The notes beneath the pieces are model-generated. The model saw nothing but the letters and a program-made list of their open reading frames with translations. It had not been told where the DNA came from and made no database searches. From positions 1 to 7,365 of the forward strand of contig CALGTB010000138.1 of the NCBI GenBank assembly GCA_937902285.1: a DNA stretch of 7,365 nt. The letters run 5' to 3'. This DNA is from an uncultured Actinomycetes bacterium. Lineage in GTDB: Bacteria; Actinomycetota; Actinomycetes; S36-B12. Below are positions 1 through 6,190 of the stretch, piece after piece (the first letter of the stretch is position 1; every line of letters starts with the position of its first letter). A program made the position numbers and the translations under genes.

Positions 1-9
1 AACTGCAGG

Positions 10-888
10 TCAGGCGTGCGGCTCGGACTCGATCGCGGGGGAGCGGCGCGTGGCCAGCCAGGAGCCCAGGAGCACCAGGGGGAAGCCGATCGCAATGCCC
101 AGGGTGAAGGGCTCGTCGAGGATGACGATGCCCAGCACGACGGCCACGGCTGGGTTGACGTAGGTGATGAGGGTGGTCCGCGAGGGCCCCACCTCGGCGA
201 TGAGGGCGAAGAAGATGATGAAGGCCGCGGCGGTGCACAGTGCGCCGAGCAGGATGACCGCCAGCCAGGCGGACGCCGGTACCGGCTCGGTGGGCCTGGT
301 CACCCAGGCGAAGGGCGCGTAGATCACCGCGTTGATGGTGAGGGACACGGCGATGACCGCCAGGCTGGGCACCCCCTGCAGCCTTCGGTCGACGATGAGG
401 GGCCCGATCGAGTAGCCGAGCACGGTGACGACGAGGGCGGCGATCGCCAGCAGGTCGCCGCCGGTGACGTCGAGGCCGACGAGCGCACCCACACCTACGA
501 AGCCGATCCCCATGCCGACCAGCCGCGTGCCGGTGAGCCGGTCGTCCATGCCGAGCCGGCGTGCGATGAGGGCCGTGGTGAGCGGCACCGTGGCGATGAA
601 CAGGCCCGCGAGCGAGCTGGAGATGCGCTCCTCGGCCCACGTCAGCGCCCACCACGTGAAGGTCATCTCGACGAGCGCGAACGCGATCACCCAGCGCATG
701 TGGCCGCGCAGCTGGCCCAGCTGCCTCGTGCCGATGGCGATCGGCATGAGGATGATCGCGGCGATGGCGAGTCGGCTGAAGACCACCATGGGGGTGGAGA
801 GGGACGTCACCCCCACCTTGATGAGCAGGTACGGCAGGCCCCAGATGAGTCCGAGCGAGGCGAAGAGGATCCAGCCGCGTCGGGACAC
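10..888 (-). CDS. EamA/DMT-superfamily permease (drug/metabolite transporter)
   Basis: This is an integral membrane protein of the 10-TMS drug/metabolite transporter superfamily with two EamA repeats. Such proteins export amino acids, metabolites or drugs across the cytoplasmic membrane; the substrate cannot be told from sequence. With the GTG start at 888 it is 292 aa. Repeat 1 runs from about residue 5 (WILFASLGLIWGLPYLLIK) to 140 and includes the family-typical FSRL and ISSSLAGLFIATVPLTTAL stretches. Repeat 2 runs from about 145 to 279 and includes TLITYVNPAVAVVLGIV followed by LDEP, a hallmark of EamA repeats. The tail after 280 is short, basic-acidic and cytosolic. I prefer GTG 888 over the in-frame TTG at 897, because TTG would fall on the last base of the putative -10 and neither start has a Shine-Dalgarno. 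The open frame upstream to 1167 is antisense to leuS and low-complexity, so it is not part of the gene. It is divergent from leuS and probably monocistronic. Confidence 0.9.
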   Translation of the reverse strand: MSRRGWILFASLGLIWGLPYLLIKVGVTSLSTPMVVFSRLAIAAIILMPIAIGTRQLGQLRGHMRWVIAFALVEMTFTWWALTWAEERISSSLAGLFIATVPLTTALIARRLGMDDRLTGTRLVGMGIGFVGVGALVGLDVTGGDLLAIAALVVTVLGYSIGPLIVDRRLQGVPSLAVIAVSLTINAVIYAPFAWVTRPTEPVPASAWLAVILLGALCTAAAFIIFFALIAEVGPSRTTLITYVNPAVAVVLGIVILDEPFTLGIAIGFPLVLLGSWLATRRSPAIESEPHA

Positions 889-896
889 GATCGGCA

Positions 897-902
897 AGGC
901 TA
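897..902 (-). promoter_or_regulatory. Putative -10 (TAGCCT) for the EamA transporter gene, leaderless-type
   Basis: On the minus strand TAGCCT fits the actinobacterial sigma-A -10 pattern TAnnnT. It ends 8 nt before the GTG at 888, so transcription would begin at or next to the start codon. No convincing -35 is seen. The same 10-mer (plus strand GCAAGGCTAG, 894-903) recurs upstream of the unknown minus-strand gene at 6750-6759, which supports a promoter role. Position and pattern are seen; function is inferred. Confidence 0.45.
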
Positions 903-916
903 GTCCGGTGGCTCGG

Positions 917-922
917 TAGGCT
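917..922 (+). promoter_or_regulatory. Putative -10 (TAGGCT) of the leuS promoter
   Basis: TAGGCT matches TAnnnT and lies 37 nt before the ATG at 960. It predicts a transcript start near 929-930 and a leader of about 30 nt. It stands back-to-back with the transporter's -10 (897-902), with only 14 nt between them. The two promoters would share DNA and probably exclude one another. There is no room for a T-box leader. No clear -35 hexamer is visible. Confidence 0.4.
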
Positions 923-952
923 GGCCCCTCGCCCCATACGCACAGCAGATCC

Positions 953-957
953 AGGGA
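953..957 (+). promoter_or_regulatory. Weak Shine-Dalgarno candidate for leuS (AGGGA)
   Basis: The only purine-rich stretch before leuS is AGGGA. It is just 2 nt from the ATG at 960 (tight) and 14 nt from the in-frame ATG at 972 (long). It therefore does not decide between the two starts. Confidence 0.35.
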
Positions 958-959
958 AG

Positions 960-3449
960 ATGGCACCGCACATGTCTGAGAGTCCGGACGACGGCCGCGA
1001 GGCCTACGACGTCGCGTCGATCCAGGAGCGCTGGCTCCCGGTCTGGGACGAGCTCGCGCCCTTCCGCTCGGGTCGTCCGGATGACACGCGGCCGAAGAAG
1101 TACGTGCTCGACATGTTCCCCTACCCGTCGGGCGACCTCCACATGGGCCACGCCGAGGCGTACGCACTGGGCGACGTCATCGCCCGCTACTGGGTGCAGC
1201 GGGGCTACAACGTGATGCACCCCATCGGCTGGGACGCCTTCGGGCTGCCCGCCGAGAACGCCGCCATCAAGCGGGGCGAGGATCCCATCCACTGGACCTA
1301 CGAGAACATCGCGCAGCAGAAGTCGTCGATGCGGCGCTTCGCCTGCTCGTTCGACTGGGATCGGGTCCTGAACACGTGCGACCCGGAGTTCTACCACTGG
1401 AACCAGTGGTTCTTCCTGCAGATGTTCGAGCGCGGACTGGCCTACCGCAAGGACAGCGCCGTCAACTGGTGCCCGAACGACCAGACCGTGCTCGCCAACG
1501 AGCAGGTGGTGGGCGGGCTGTGCGAGCGGTGTGACACTCCCGTCACGAAGAAGAAGCTCACCCAGTGGTACCTGCGCATCACGGAGTACGCCGACCGGCT
1601 GCTGGAGGACATGGCGCAGCTCGAGGGGGCGTGGCCGGAGAAGGTCCTGCTGATGCAGAAGAACTGGATCGGCCGCTCGTCCGGAGCCGAGGTGCAGTTC
1701 GCCATCGAGGGCCGCGACGAGCCCGTGACCGTCTACACCACCCGCCCGGACACGCTGTACGGCGCAACCTTCTTCGTGGTGGCGGCCGACTCCGAGCTGG
1801 CCGCCGAGCTCGCCGACGGAACCCCCGCCCAGGAGGCGTTCGCGACCTACCTCGAGACGGTCAAGCGCACGTCCGACATCGAGCGCCTCGACTCCTCGCG
1901 CGCGAAGAGCGGGGTCTTCCTCGAGCGCTACGCGATCAACCCGGTCAACGGTGAGCGGATCCCGATCTGGGCGTCCGACTACGTGCTGGCCGACTACGGC
2001 ACCGGCGCGATCATGGCCGTGCCCGCGCACGACCAGCGCGACCTCGACTTCGCGCGCGCCTTCGGGCTGCCCGTCCGGGTCGTCGTCGACGCGGGCGAGG
2101 ATCCCGCGGTGACCGGCGTGGCGACGGCCGACGACGGTCCCCACGTCAACTCAGGGCCGCTCGACGGTCTCGGCAAGGCCGAAGCCATCGCGGCGATCAA
2201 CGCGGTGCTCGACGAGCGGGGCACCGGACGGCCGGCAGTGAACTACCGCCTGCGCGACTGGCTGATCTCGCGGCAGCGCTACTGGGGCACCCCGATCCCG
2301 ATCATCCACTGCGCACAGTGCGGCGAGGTCCCGGTGCCGCTCGACGAGCTGCCCGTCCGGCTCCCGCCGGCCGAGGGACTCGACCTGAAGCCCAAGGGCA
2401 CCTCGCCCCTGGGGGCGGCCACCGACTGGGTCAACACCACGTGCCCGCGGTGCGGCGGACCGGGGACGCGCGACACCGACACGATGGACACGTTCGTCGA
2501 CTCGTCCTGGTACTACCTGCGCTACACGAGCCCCCACGACGACACGCAGGCATTCGACCCCGCCGTGGTGCGTGAGTGGCTTCCGGTCGACCAGTACGTC
2601 GGCGGCGTGACCCACGCGATCCTGCACCTGCTGTACTCGCGCTTCTTCACCAAGGTGCTCTTCGACATGGGGCTGGTCGACTTCACGGAGCCCTTCACCC
2701 GGCTCCTGAACCAGGGCATGGTCGTCATGGACGGCTCCGCGATGAGCAAGTCGCGCGGCAACCTCGTCCGGCTGTCGGATGAGCTGGCGGTGCATGGGGT
2801 CGACGCGATCCGCCTGTCGATGGTGTTCGCCGGGCCGCCCGAGGACGACGTCGACTGGGCTGACGTGTCGCCGGCAGGATCCAAGCGCTTCCTGGCACGT
2901 GCATGGCGCCTGTCCGGCGACGTGACGAGCGCCCCGGGCGTCGACGTGACGGCGGGGGACATCGATCTCCGCCGCGCCACGCACCGTGCCGTCTCGGAGG
3001 CGAGCACGGCCATCGAGACGCTTCGCTTCAACGTCGCGGTCGCGCGGGCGATGGAGCTGGTCAACGTCACCCGCAAGGCCATCGACTCAGGCTGCGGACC
3101 GGCCGACCCCGCCGTGCGCGAGGCGGCGGAGGCGGTGGCCGTCATGCTCTCCCTCGTCGCTCCCTACACGGCTGAGGACATGTGGTCGCGGCTCGGGCAC
3201 GCGCCCTCCGTGGCGCTGGCCGGCTGGCCGGACGTCGATCCCGCCCTGCTCGTCGAGGACCTGGTGACGTGCGTGGTGCAGGTCGCGGGCAAGGTGCGCG
3301 AGCGCCTGGAGGTACCGCCCGGGATCACGGAGGACGAGCTCCGCGAGCTGGCCCTGGCGTCGCCGGGGCTGGTCAAGGCCCTCGACGGCCGGGCCGTCCG
3401 CACCGTGATCGTGCGGCCGCCCAAGCTCGTGAACGTCGTCCCCGCCTGA
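960..3449 (+). CDS. leuS: Leucyl-tRNA synthetase
   Basis: This class I aminoacyl-tRNA synthetase charges tRNA-Leu with leucine using ATP in the cytoplasm. It is 829 aa, normal for a bacterial enzyme. The HIGH signature is HMGH (61-64). A first Cys group (C171, C188, C191) precedes the inserted editing domain CP1, which carries TTRPDT (260-265) and GTGAIMAVPAHDQRD (347-361) for hydrolysis of mischarged tRNA. A second Cys set, C451/C454 and C495/C498, looks like a zinc-binding knuckle. The KMSKS loop reads AMSKS (594-598); as I recall, Ala at the first position is usual in actinobacterial LeuRS. The anticodon-binding helices and small C-terminal domain follow, ending PPKLVNVVPA. ATG 960 is taken as the start, but ATG 972 (MSESPDDG) is equally credible and would shorten it by four residues. 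It is the first gene of the plus-strand cluster, and its stop overlaps the next start by one base. Confidence 0.98.
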   Translation: MAPHMSESPDDGREAYDVASIQERWLPVWDELAPFRSGRPDDTRPKKYVLDMFPYPSGDLHMGHAEAYALGDVIARYWVQRGYNVMHPIGWDAFGLPAENAAIKRGEDPIHWTYENIAQQKSSMRRFACSFDWDRVLNTCDPEFYHWNQWFFLQMFERGLAYRKDSAVNWCPNDQTVLANEQVVGGLCERCDTPVTKKKLTQWYLRITEYADRLLEDMAQLEGAWPEKVLLMQKNWIGRSSGAEVQFAIEGRDEPVTVYTTRPDTLYGATFFVVAADSELAAELADGTPAQEAFATYLETVKRTSDIERLDSSRAKSGVFLERYAINPVNGERIPIWASDYVLADYGTGAIMAVPAHDQRDLDFARAFGLPVRVVVDAGEDPAVTGVATADDGPHVNSGPLDGLGKAEAIAAINAVLDERGTGRPAVNYRLRDWLISRQRYWGTPIPIIHCAQCGEVPVPLDELPVRLPPAEGLDLKPKGTSPLGAATDWVNTTCPRCGGPGTRDTDTMDTFVDSSWYYLRYTSPHDDTQAFDPAVVREWLPVDQYVGGVTHAILHLLYSRFFTKVLFDMGLVDFTEPFTRLLNQGMVVMDGSAMSKSRGNLVRLSDELAVHGVDAIRLSMVFAGPPEDDVDWADVSPAGSKRFLARAWRLSGDVTSAPGVDVTAGDIDLRRATHRAVSEASTAIETLRFNVAVARAMELVNVTRKAIDSGCGPADPAVREAAEAVAVMLSLVAPYTAEDMWSRLGHAPSVALAGWPDVDPALLVEDLVTCVVQVAGKVRERLEVPPGITEDELRELALASPGLVKALDGRAVRTVIVRPPKLVNVVPA

Positions 3450-4672
3450 TGATCGAGCTCGCACCCGCGGACGCGCGGCGTGCGGCGCTGCGCTTCGCGG
3501 GGCTGCTGTCGGCCAAGCCGACGCCGTCTGCTGCGCGACGGGCAGCGCCTGCTCGGCAGTCGGCGATCGTCCGGTCGATGCTCGCGGGGCTCGGGGCGGT
3601 CCAGCTCGACACCATCTCCGTGCTGGCGCGCTCGCACGAGCTGATCGCCTACGCGCGCTATGGGGCGATCGACCGCTCGGCGATCGAGGCCGCGTACTGG
3701 AGCGACGGCCACGCATTCGAGTACTGGTCGCATGCAGCCTGCATCCTCCCGATGGAGTCCTGGCCGTCGTTCGCCTTCCGACGACGCCACTACCGGAGCC
3801 GGGGGCAGCGGTGGCACGGGGCGCCGTCGAGCGATCTCGACGCCCTGCTGGCCGTCATCCGCGACCGGGGACCCATCACTACGAGCGACGTGGGCGGGGC
3901 GAAGCGCGGCGGCGAGTGGTGGGACTGGTCGGATTCGAAGATCGCGCTCGAGTGGCTGCTCGACATCGGCGAGGTCGTCGTGACCCAGCGGGTCGGCTGG
4001 CGTCGCACGTACGACCTGGCCGAGCGCGTTGTCCCCGACGGGCTCCGTCACGACGACCTCACCGACGAGGAGTGCATCGCTGCGCTCGTCGCGGCAGGCG
4101 CGTCGGTCATGGGCGTGGGGACGGCGGGCGACATCGCCGACGTGCACCGACTTCCGACGGCCGCGGTGGCCAGGCATGCCGAGGAGGCCGGCCTGGTGCC
4201 GGTGACCGTCCGCGGGTGGCCGCGCGCCTGGGCCACCGCCGAGGCACTGGAGTGGCTGGGCCGCGGAGACCGGGACCGGCATCGCACCACGCTGCTGTCC
4301 CCGTTCGACCCGCTGGTCTGGTACCGCGAGCGACTCGAGCGCGTGTTCGGCATGCGGCACCGCATCGAGGCCTACACGCCCGCCCACAAGCGGGTTCACG
4401 GCTACTTCGCCATGCCCGTGCTCCATCAGGGCCGCCTGGTGGCCCGGGTGGACCCGAAGCGCGAGTCGACGGCGCTGGTGGCGCGGCGCGTCACCTTCGA
4501 GGAGGGTCCGTCGCAGCGAGCCGGGCAGCCCAGTGATGCTGCCGTGGTCGGCACTGCGCGGGCCCTGCGCGAGGCAGCCTCCTGGGTCGGCTCGGACTCC
4601 GTCATCGTCGGCGACGTGGTGCCGGCGTCGGCGTCCATCAGACTCCGGCGGGCTCTCGACGCCGACGGCTAG
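3449..4672 (+). CDS. Winged-helix DNA glycosylase, YcaQ/AlkX type (HTH_42 family)
   Basis: This is a 407-aa protein of the family that includes E. coli YcaQ (interstrand-crosslink DNA glycosylase) and Streptomyces AlkZ. Members excise bulky alkylated purines and unhook crosslinks using tandem winged helices. Visible family features are VQLDTISVLARSH (51-63), EYWSHAACILP (91-101), a winged-helix region at about 130-192 (SDLDALLAVIRDRGPITTSD, then TYDL), and SPFDPLVWYRERLERVFG (284-301). The C-terminal part carries GYFAMPVL and RLVARVDPKRE (329-339). The Q52-L-D54 triad corresponds to the catalytic Gln-hydrophobic-Asp motif described for YcaQ/AlkX, rather than the Gln-x-Gln of AlkZ. The ATG at 3449 overlaps the leuS stop (TGATG) and has no Shine-Dalgarno, so translation is probably coupled to leuS. 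The homologous region begins just after it; the open frame upstream to 3182 is a shadow inside leuS. Activity is inferred from motif only. Confidence 0.88.
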   Translation: MIELAPADARRAALRFAGLLSAKPTPSAARRAAPARQSAIVRSMLAGLGAVQLDTISVLARSHELIAYARYGAIDRSAIEAAYWSDGHAFEYWSHAACILPMESWPSFAFRRRHYRSRGQRWHGAPSSDLDALLAVIRDRGPITTSDVGGAKRGGEWWDWSDSKIALEWLLDIGEVVVTQRVGWRRTYDLAERVVPDGLRHDDLTDEECIAALVAAGASVMGVGTAGDIADVHRLPTAAVARHAEEAGLVPVTVRGWPRAWATAEALEWLGRGDRDRHRTTLLSPFDPLVWYRERLERVFGMRHRIEAYTPAHKRVHGYFAMPVLHQGRLVARVDPKRESTALVARRVTFEEGPSQRAGQPSDAAVVGTARALREAASWVGSDSVIVGDVVPASASIRLRRALDADG

Positions 4673-4675
4673 AGT
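4670..4675 (+). promoter_or_regulatory. Putative -10 (TAGAGT) for degV-plsY, leaderless-type
   Basis: TAGAGT overlaps the stop codon (TAG, 4670-4672) of the upstream gene and ends exactly 6 nt before the DegV ATG. There is no Shine-Dalgarno in between. This matches the arrangement of leaderless mRNAs in actinobacteria, and comEA shows the same 6-nt geometry. It would let degV-plsY be transcribed independently of leuS. No clear -35 is visible. Confidence 0.5.
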
Positions 4676-4681
4676 CGGCGC

Positions 4682-5545
4682 ATGCCGTCGAAGCGCGTCG
4701 CCGTCATCACGGACTCGACGTGCTACCTGCCCTCCGGCTGGGCAGCGGAGCGCGGCATCGGCATCGTTCCCGTTCAGGTCATCGTCGGCGGGCAGTCGTT
4801 CGACGAGACCGAGGACGTCCAGGCCCAGCGGGTCGCCGATGCGCTGAGCGACTGGCATCCCGTGACCACCTCGCGCCCGTCGCCGATGCGCTTCCTGCAG
4901 GCCTACCAGTGGGCGATCGACGGTGGTGCCGAGGAGATCGTCGTGGCGACCCTGTCGGCCGCGATGTCCGCAACGTTCGAGTCGGCCGTCATGGCCGCGA
5001 AGGAGTGCGACACCCCCGTTCGCGTGGTCGACAGCGGGACCATCGCCATGGGACTCGGCTTCGCGGTGATCTCCGGCGCCGAGGCGGCAGACCGCGGTGC
5101 TGACGCCGACGCCGTCGCACGCGTCATCGAGGATCGTGCGCGGGCATCGTCGGTGTTCTTCTACGTCGACACCCTCGAGTACCTGCGGCGTGGTGGGCGG
5201 ATCAGCACCGCCAGGGCGGCCGTCGGACAGGCTCTCAAGGTCAAGCCGCTCCTGCAGGTCGTTGACGGCCACGTGAGCCCGCTCGAGCAGGTGCGGACGG
5301 CGGGGCGTGCCCTCGGCCGGCTGGAGGAGCTGGCGGTCGCGGCTGCGGGGAGCGACGAGGTCGACATCGCGGTGCAGCACCTGGCCTCGCCCGATCGCGC
5401 GTCCGCCCTCGCAGCGCGGCTCCGCGACCGGCTGCCCCGCGCGCAGGTGGTCGAGTGCCCGGTCGGCGGCGTCGTCGGGGCCCACGTCGGTCCCGGCATG
5501 GTCGCCGTGGTGGTCGCACCGCGCGCTGGTGGCGCCGGGCCATGA
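4682..5545 (+). CDS. DegV-family fatty-acid-binding protein (FakB-like)
   Basis: DegV proteins bind one fatty acid in a deep pocket. In characterised Firmicutes they act as FakB, presenting it to the kinase FakA to form acyl-phosphate. This 287-aa protein is of typical length and has all family landmarks: VITDSTCYLP (8-17), TSRPSP (63-68), LSAAMSATFESA (91-102), VVDSGTIAMGLG (115-126), YVDTLEYLRRGGRI (161-174), KVKPLLQVVDG (186-196) and GAHVGPG (266-272). It has no signal peptide or membrane segment, so it is cytosolic. The ATG start is set 9 nt after the upstream stop, has no Shine-Dalgarno, and lies 6 nt from a -10-like box, so a leaderless transcript is likely. Its stop overlaps the plsY start (ATGA). 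Which fatty acid it binds, and whether a FakA (DAK2-domain) partner exists elsewhere, cannot be seen here. Confidence 0.95.
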   Translation: MPSKRVAVITDSTCYLPSGWAAERGIGIVPVQVIVGGQSFDETEDVQAQRVADALSDWHPVTTSRPSPMRFLQAYQWAIDGGAEEIVVATLSAAMSATFESAVMAAKECDTPVRVVDSGTIAMGLGFAVISGAEAADRGADADAVARVIEDRARASSVFFYVDTLEYLRRGGRISTARAAVGQALKVKPLLQVVDGHVSPLEQVRTAGRALGRLEELAVAAAGSDEVDIAVQHLASPDRASALAARLRDRLPRAQVVECPVGGVVGAHVGPGMVAVVVAPRAGGAGP

Positions 5546-6147
5546 CCGACCTGCCTGCTCCGGTGTGGTGGCTCATCGCCGCCGTCGTGGGCTACGCCCT
5601 CGGTGCCGTCAATCCGGCCGCGATCATCGCGCGGGTCTTCCATGTCGACCTGCGGTCGGCCGGCTCGGGGAACCCGGGAGCCACCAATGTCGGCCGCGTG
5701 CTCGGCCCGCGCTGGGGAGTCCTCGTCGGTGCCCTCGACATCCTGAAGGGCTTCGTCCCGGCGTATGTGTTCGGCGTGCTGGGCGGGCAGACGTCCGGCG
5801 AGGTGGCCGGGCTGGCCGCGGTCCTCGGCCACATCACGTCCCCCTACCTCAAGGGCAGGGGAGGCAAGGGCGTGGCCACGACGCTGGGGGCGATCCTCGG
5901 CGTCCAGCCGCTGCTGGCGATCCCCGTCCTGCTGGCGTTCGGGCTCGGGGTCCTCATCTGGCACCGGGTGGGGCTGGGCGCCGTTCTCGCGGCCGTGGTG
6001 CTGGCCATCAGCGGTTTCGTGGGCTGGCGAACGGGCTGGACGGACGAGGCCGACATGTGGTTCGCCATCGCGCTCGCCGTCATCGTGCTCGTCCGGCACC
6101 AGCGCAATCTGCGCGATGCCTGGTCACGGGTTCGACCCTCGTCCTGA
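5542..6147 (+). CDS. plsY: Acyl-phosphate:glycerol-3-phosphate 1-O-acyltransferase
   Basis: PlsY is a polytopic membrane enzyme that transfers an acyl group from acyl-phosphate to the sn-1 position of glycerol-3-phosphate, giving lysophosphatidate, the first step of phospholipid synthesis. The 201-aa length is normal. An N-terminal helix (9-30, with GYALGAVNPAAIIA) leads to motif 1, GSGNPGATN (41-49), then DILKG (66-70). Motif 2 is GHITSPYLKGRGGKGVAT (96-113), the Gly-rich glycerol-3-phosphate/acyl-phosphate loop. The third motif is reduced to RHQRNLR (185-191): His186 and Asn189 are present, but the usual downstream Gly-x-Glu is not seen in the tail DAWSRVRPSS. About six or seven hydrophobic stretches are visible. 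The start ATG overlaps the degV stop by four bases (ATGA), so the two are co-translated. The next gene is convergent, so this ends the plus-strand cluster. Confidence 0.96.
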   Translation: MTDLPAPVWWLIAAVVGYALGAVNPAAIIARVFHVDLRSAGSGNPGATNVGRVLGPRWGVLVGALDILKGFVPAYVFGVLGGQTSGEVAGLAAVLGHITSPYLKGRGGKGVATTLGAILGVQPLLAIPVLLAFGLGVLIWHRVGLGAVLAAVVLAISGFVGWRTGWTDEADMWFAIALAVIVLVRHQRNLRDAWSRVRPSS

Positions 6148-6171
6148 CCTGCCCGGCGCATCACCGGTCGA

Positions 6172-6187
6172 GCGGCTGCTGCGCCGC
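6172..6187. terminator. Possible short hairpin between convergent genes
   Basis: GCGGC (6172-6176) and GCCGC (6183-6187) can form a 5-bp stem with a 6-nt loop in the 43-bp gap between plsY and the convergent gene. No T-run follows on either strand, and short GC hairpins are common in such DNA, so this is only a weak candidate for a shared terminator. Confidence 0.2.
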
Positions 6188-6190
6188 CTG

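Noticed and set aside
16..903. 295-aa plus-strand frame opposite the transporter
   Set aside because: It mirrors the transporter gene; the translation is extremely rich in Asp, Glu, Gly and Arg, as expected from the antisense of hydrophobic codons.
888..960. T-box or leucine attenuator upstream of leuS
   Set aside because: The predicted leader is only about 30 nt, with no leucine-rich leader peptide and no T-box sequence.
889..1167. N-terminal extension of the transporter frame
   Set aside because: It runs antisense through the leuS start; the Pro/Arg-rich residues are unlike any EamA protein, and a -10-like box lies at the proposed shorter start.
900..2144. 414-aa minus-strand open frame inside leuS
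   Set aside because: It is antisense to conserved LeuRS motifs, with a biased Val/Arg/His/Gly composition and no recognisable domain.
2733..2760. KMSKS of LeuRS reads AMSKS, possible catalytic defect
   Set aside because: From family knowledge, Ala at the first position is common in actinobacterial LeuRS; the second to fifth residues are intact.
3164..5485. 773-aa open frame on the minus strand
   Set aside because: It is antisense to the well-supported leuS end, YcaQ-like gene and degV; its translation is low-complexity Arg/Gly/Asp/His-rich, typical of a GC shadow, with no domain.
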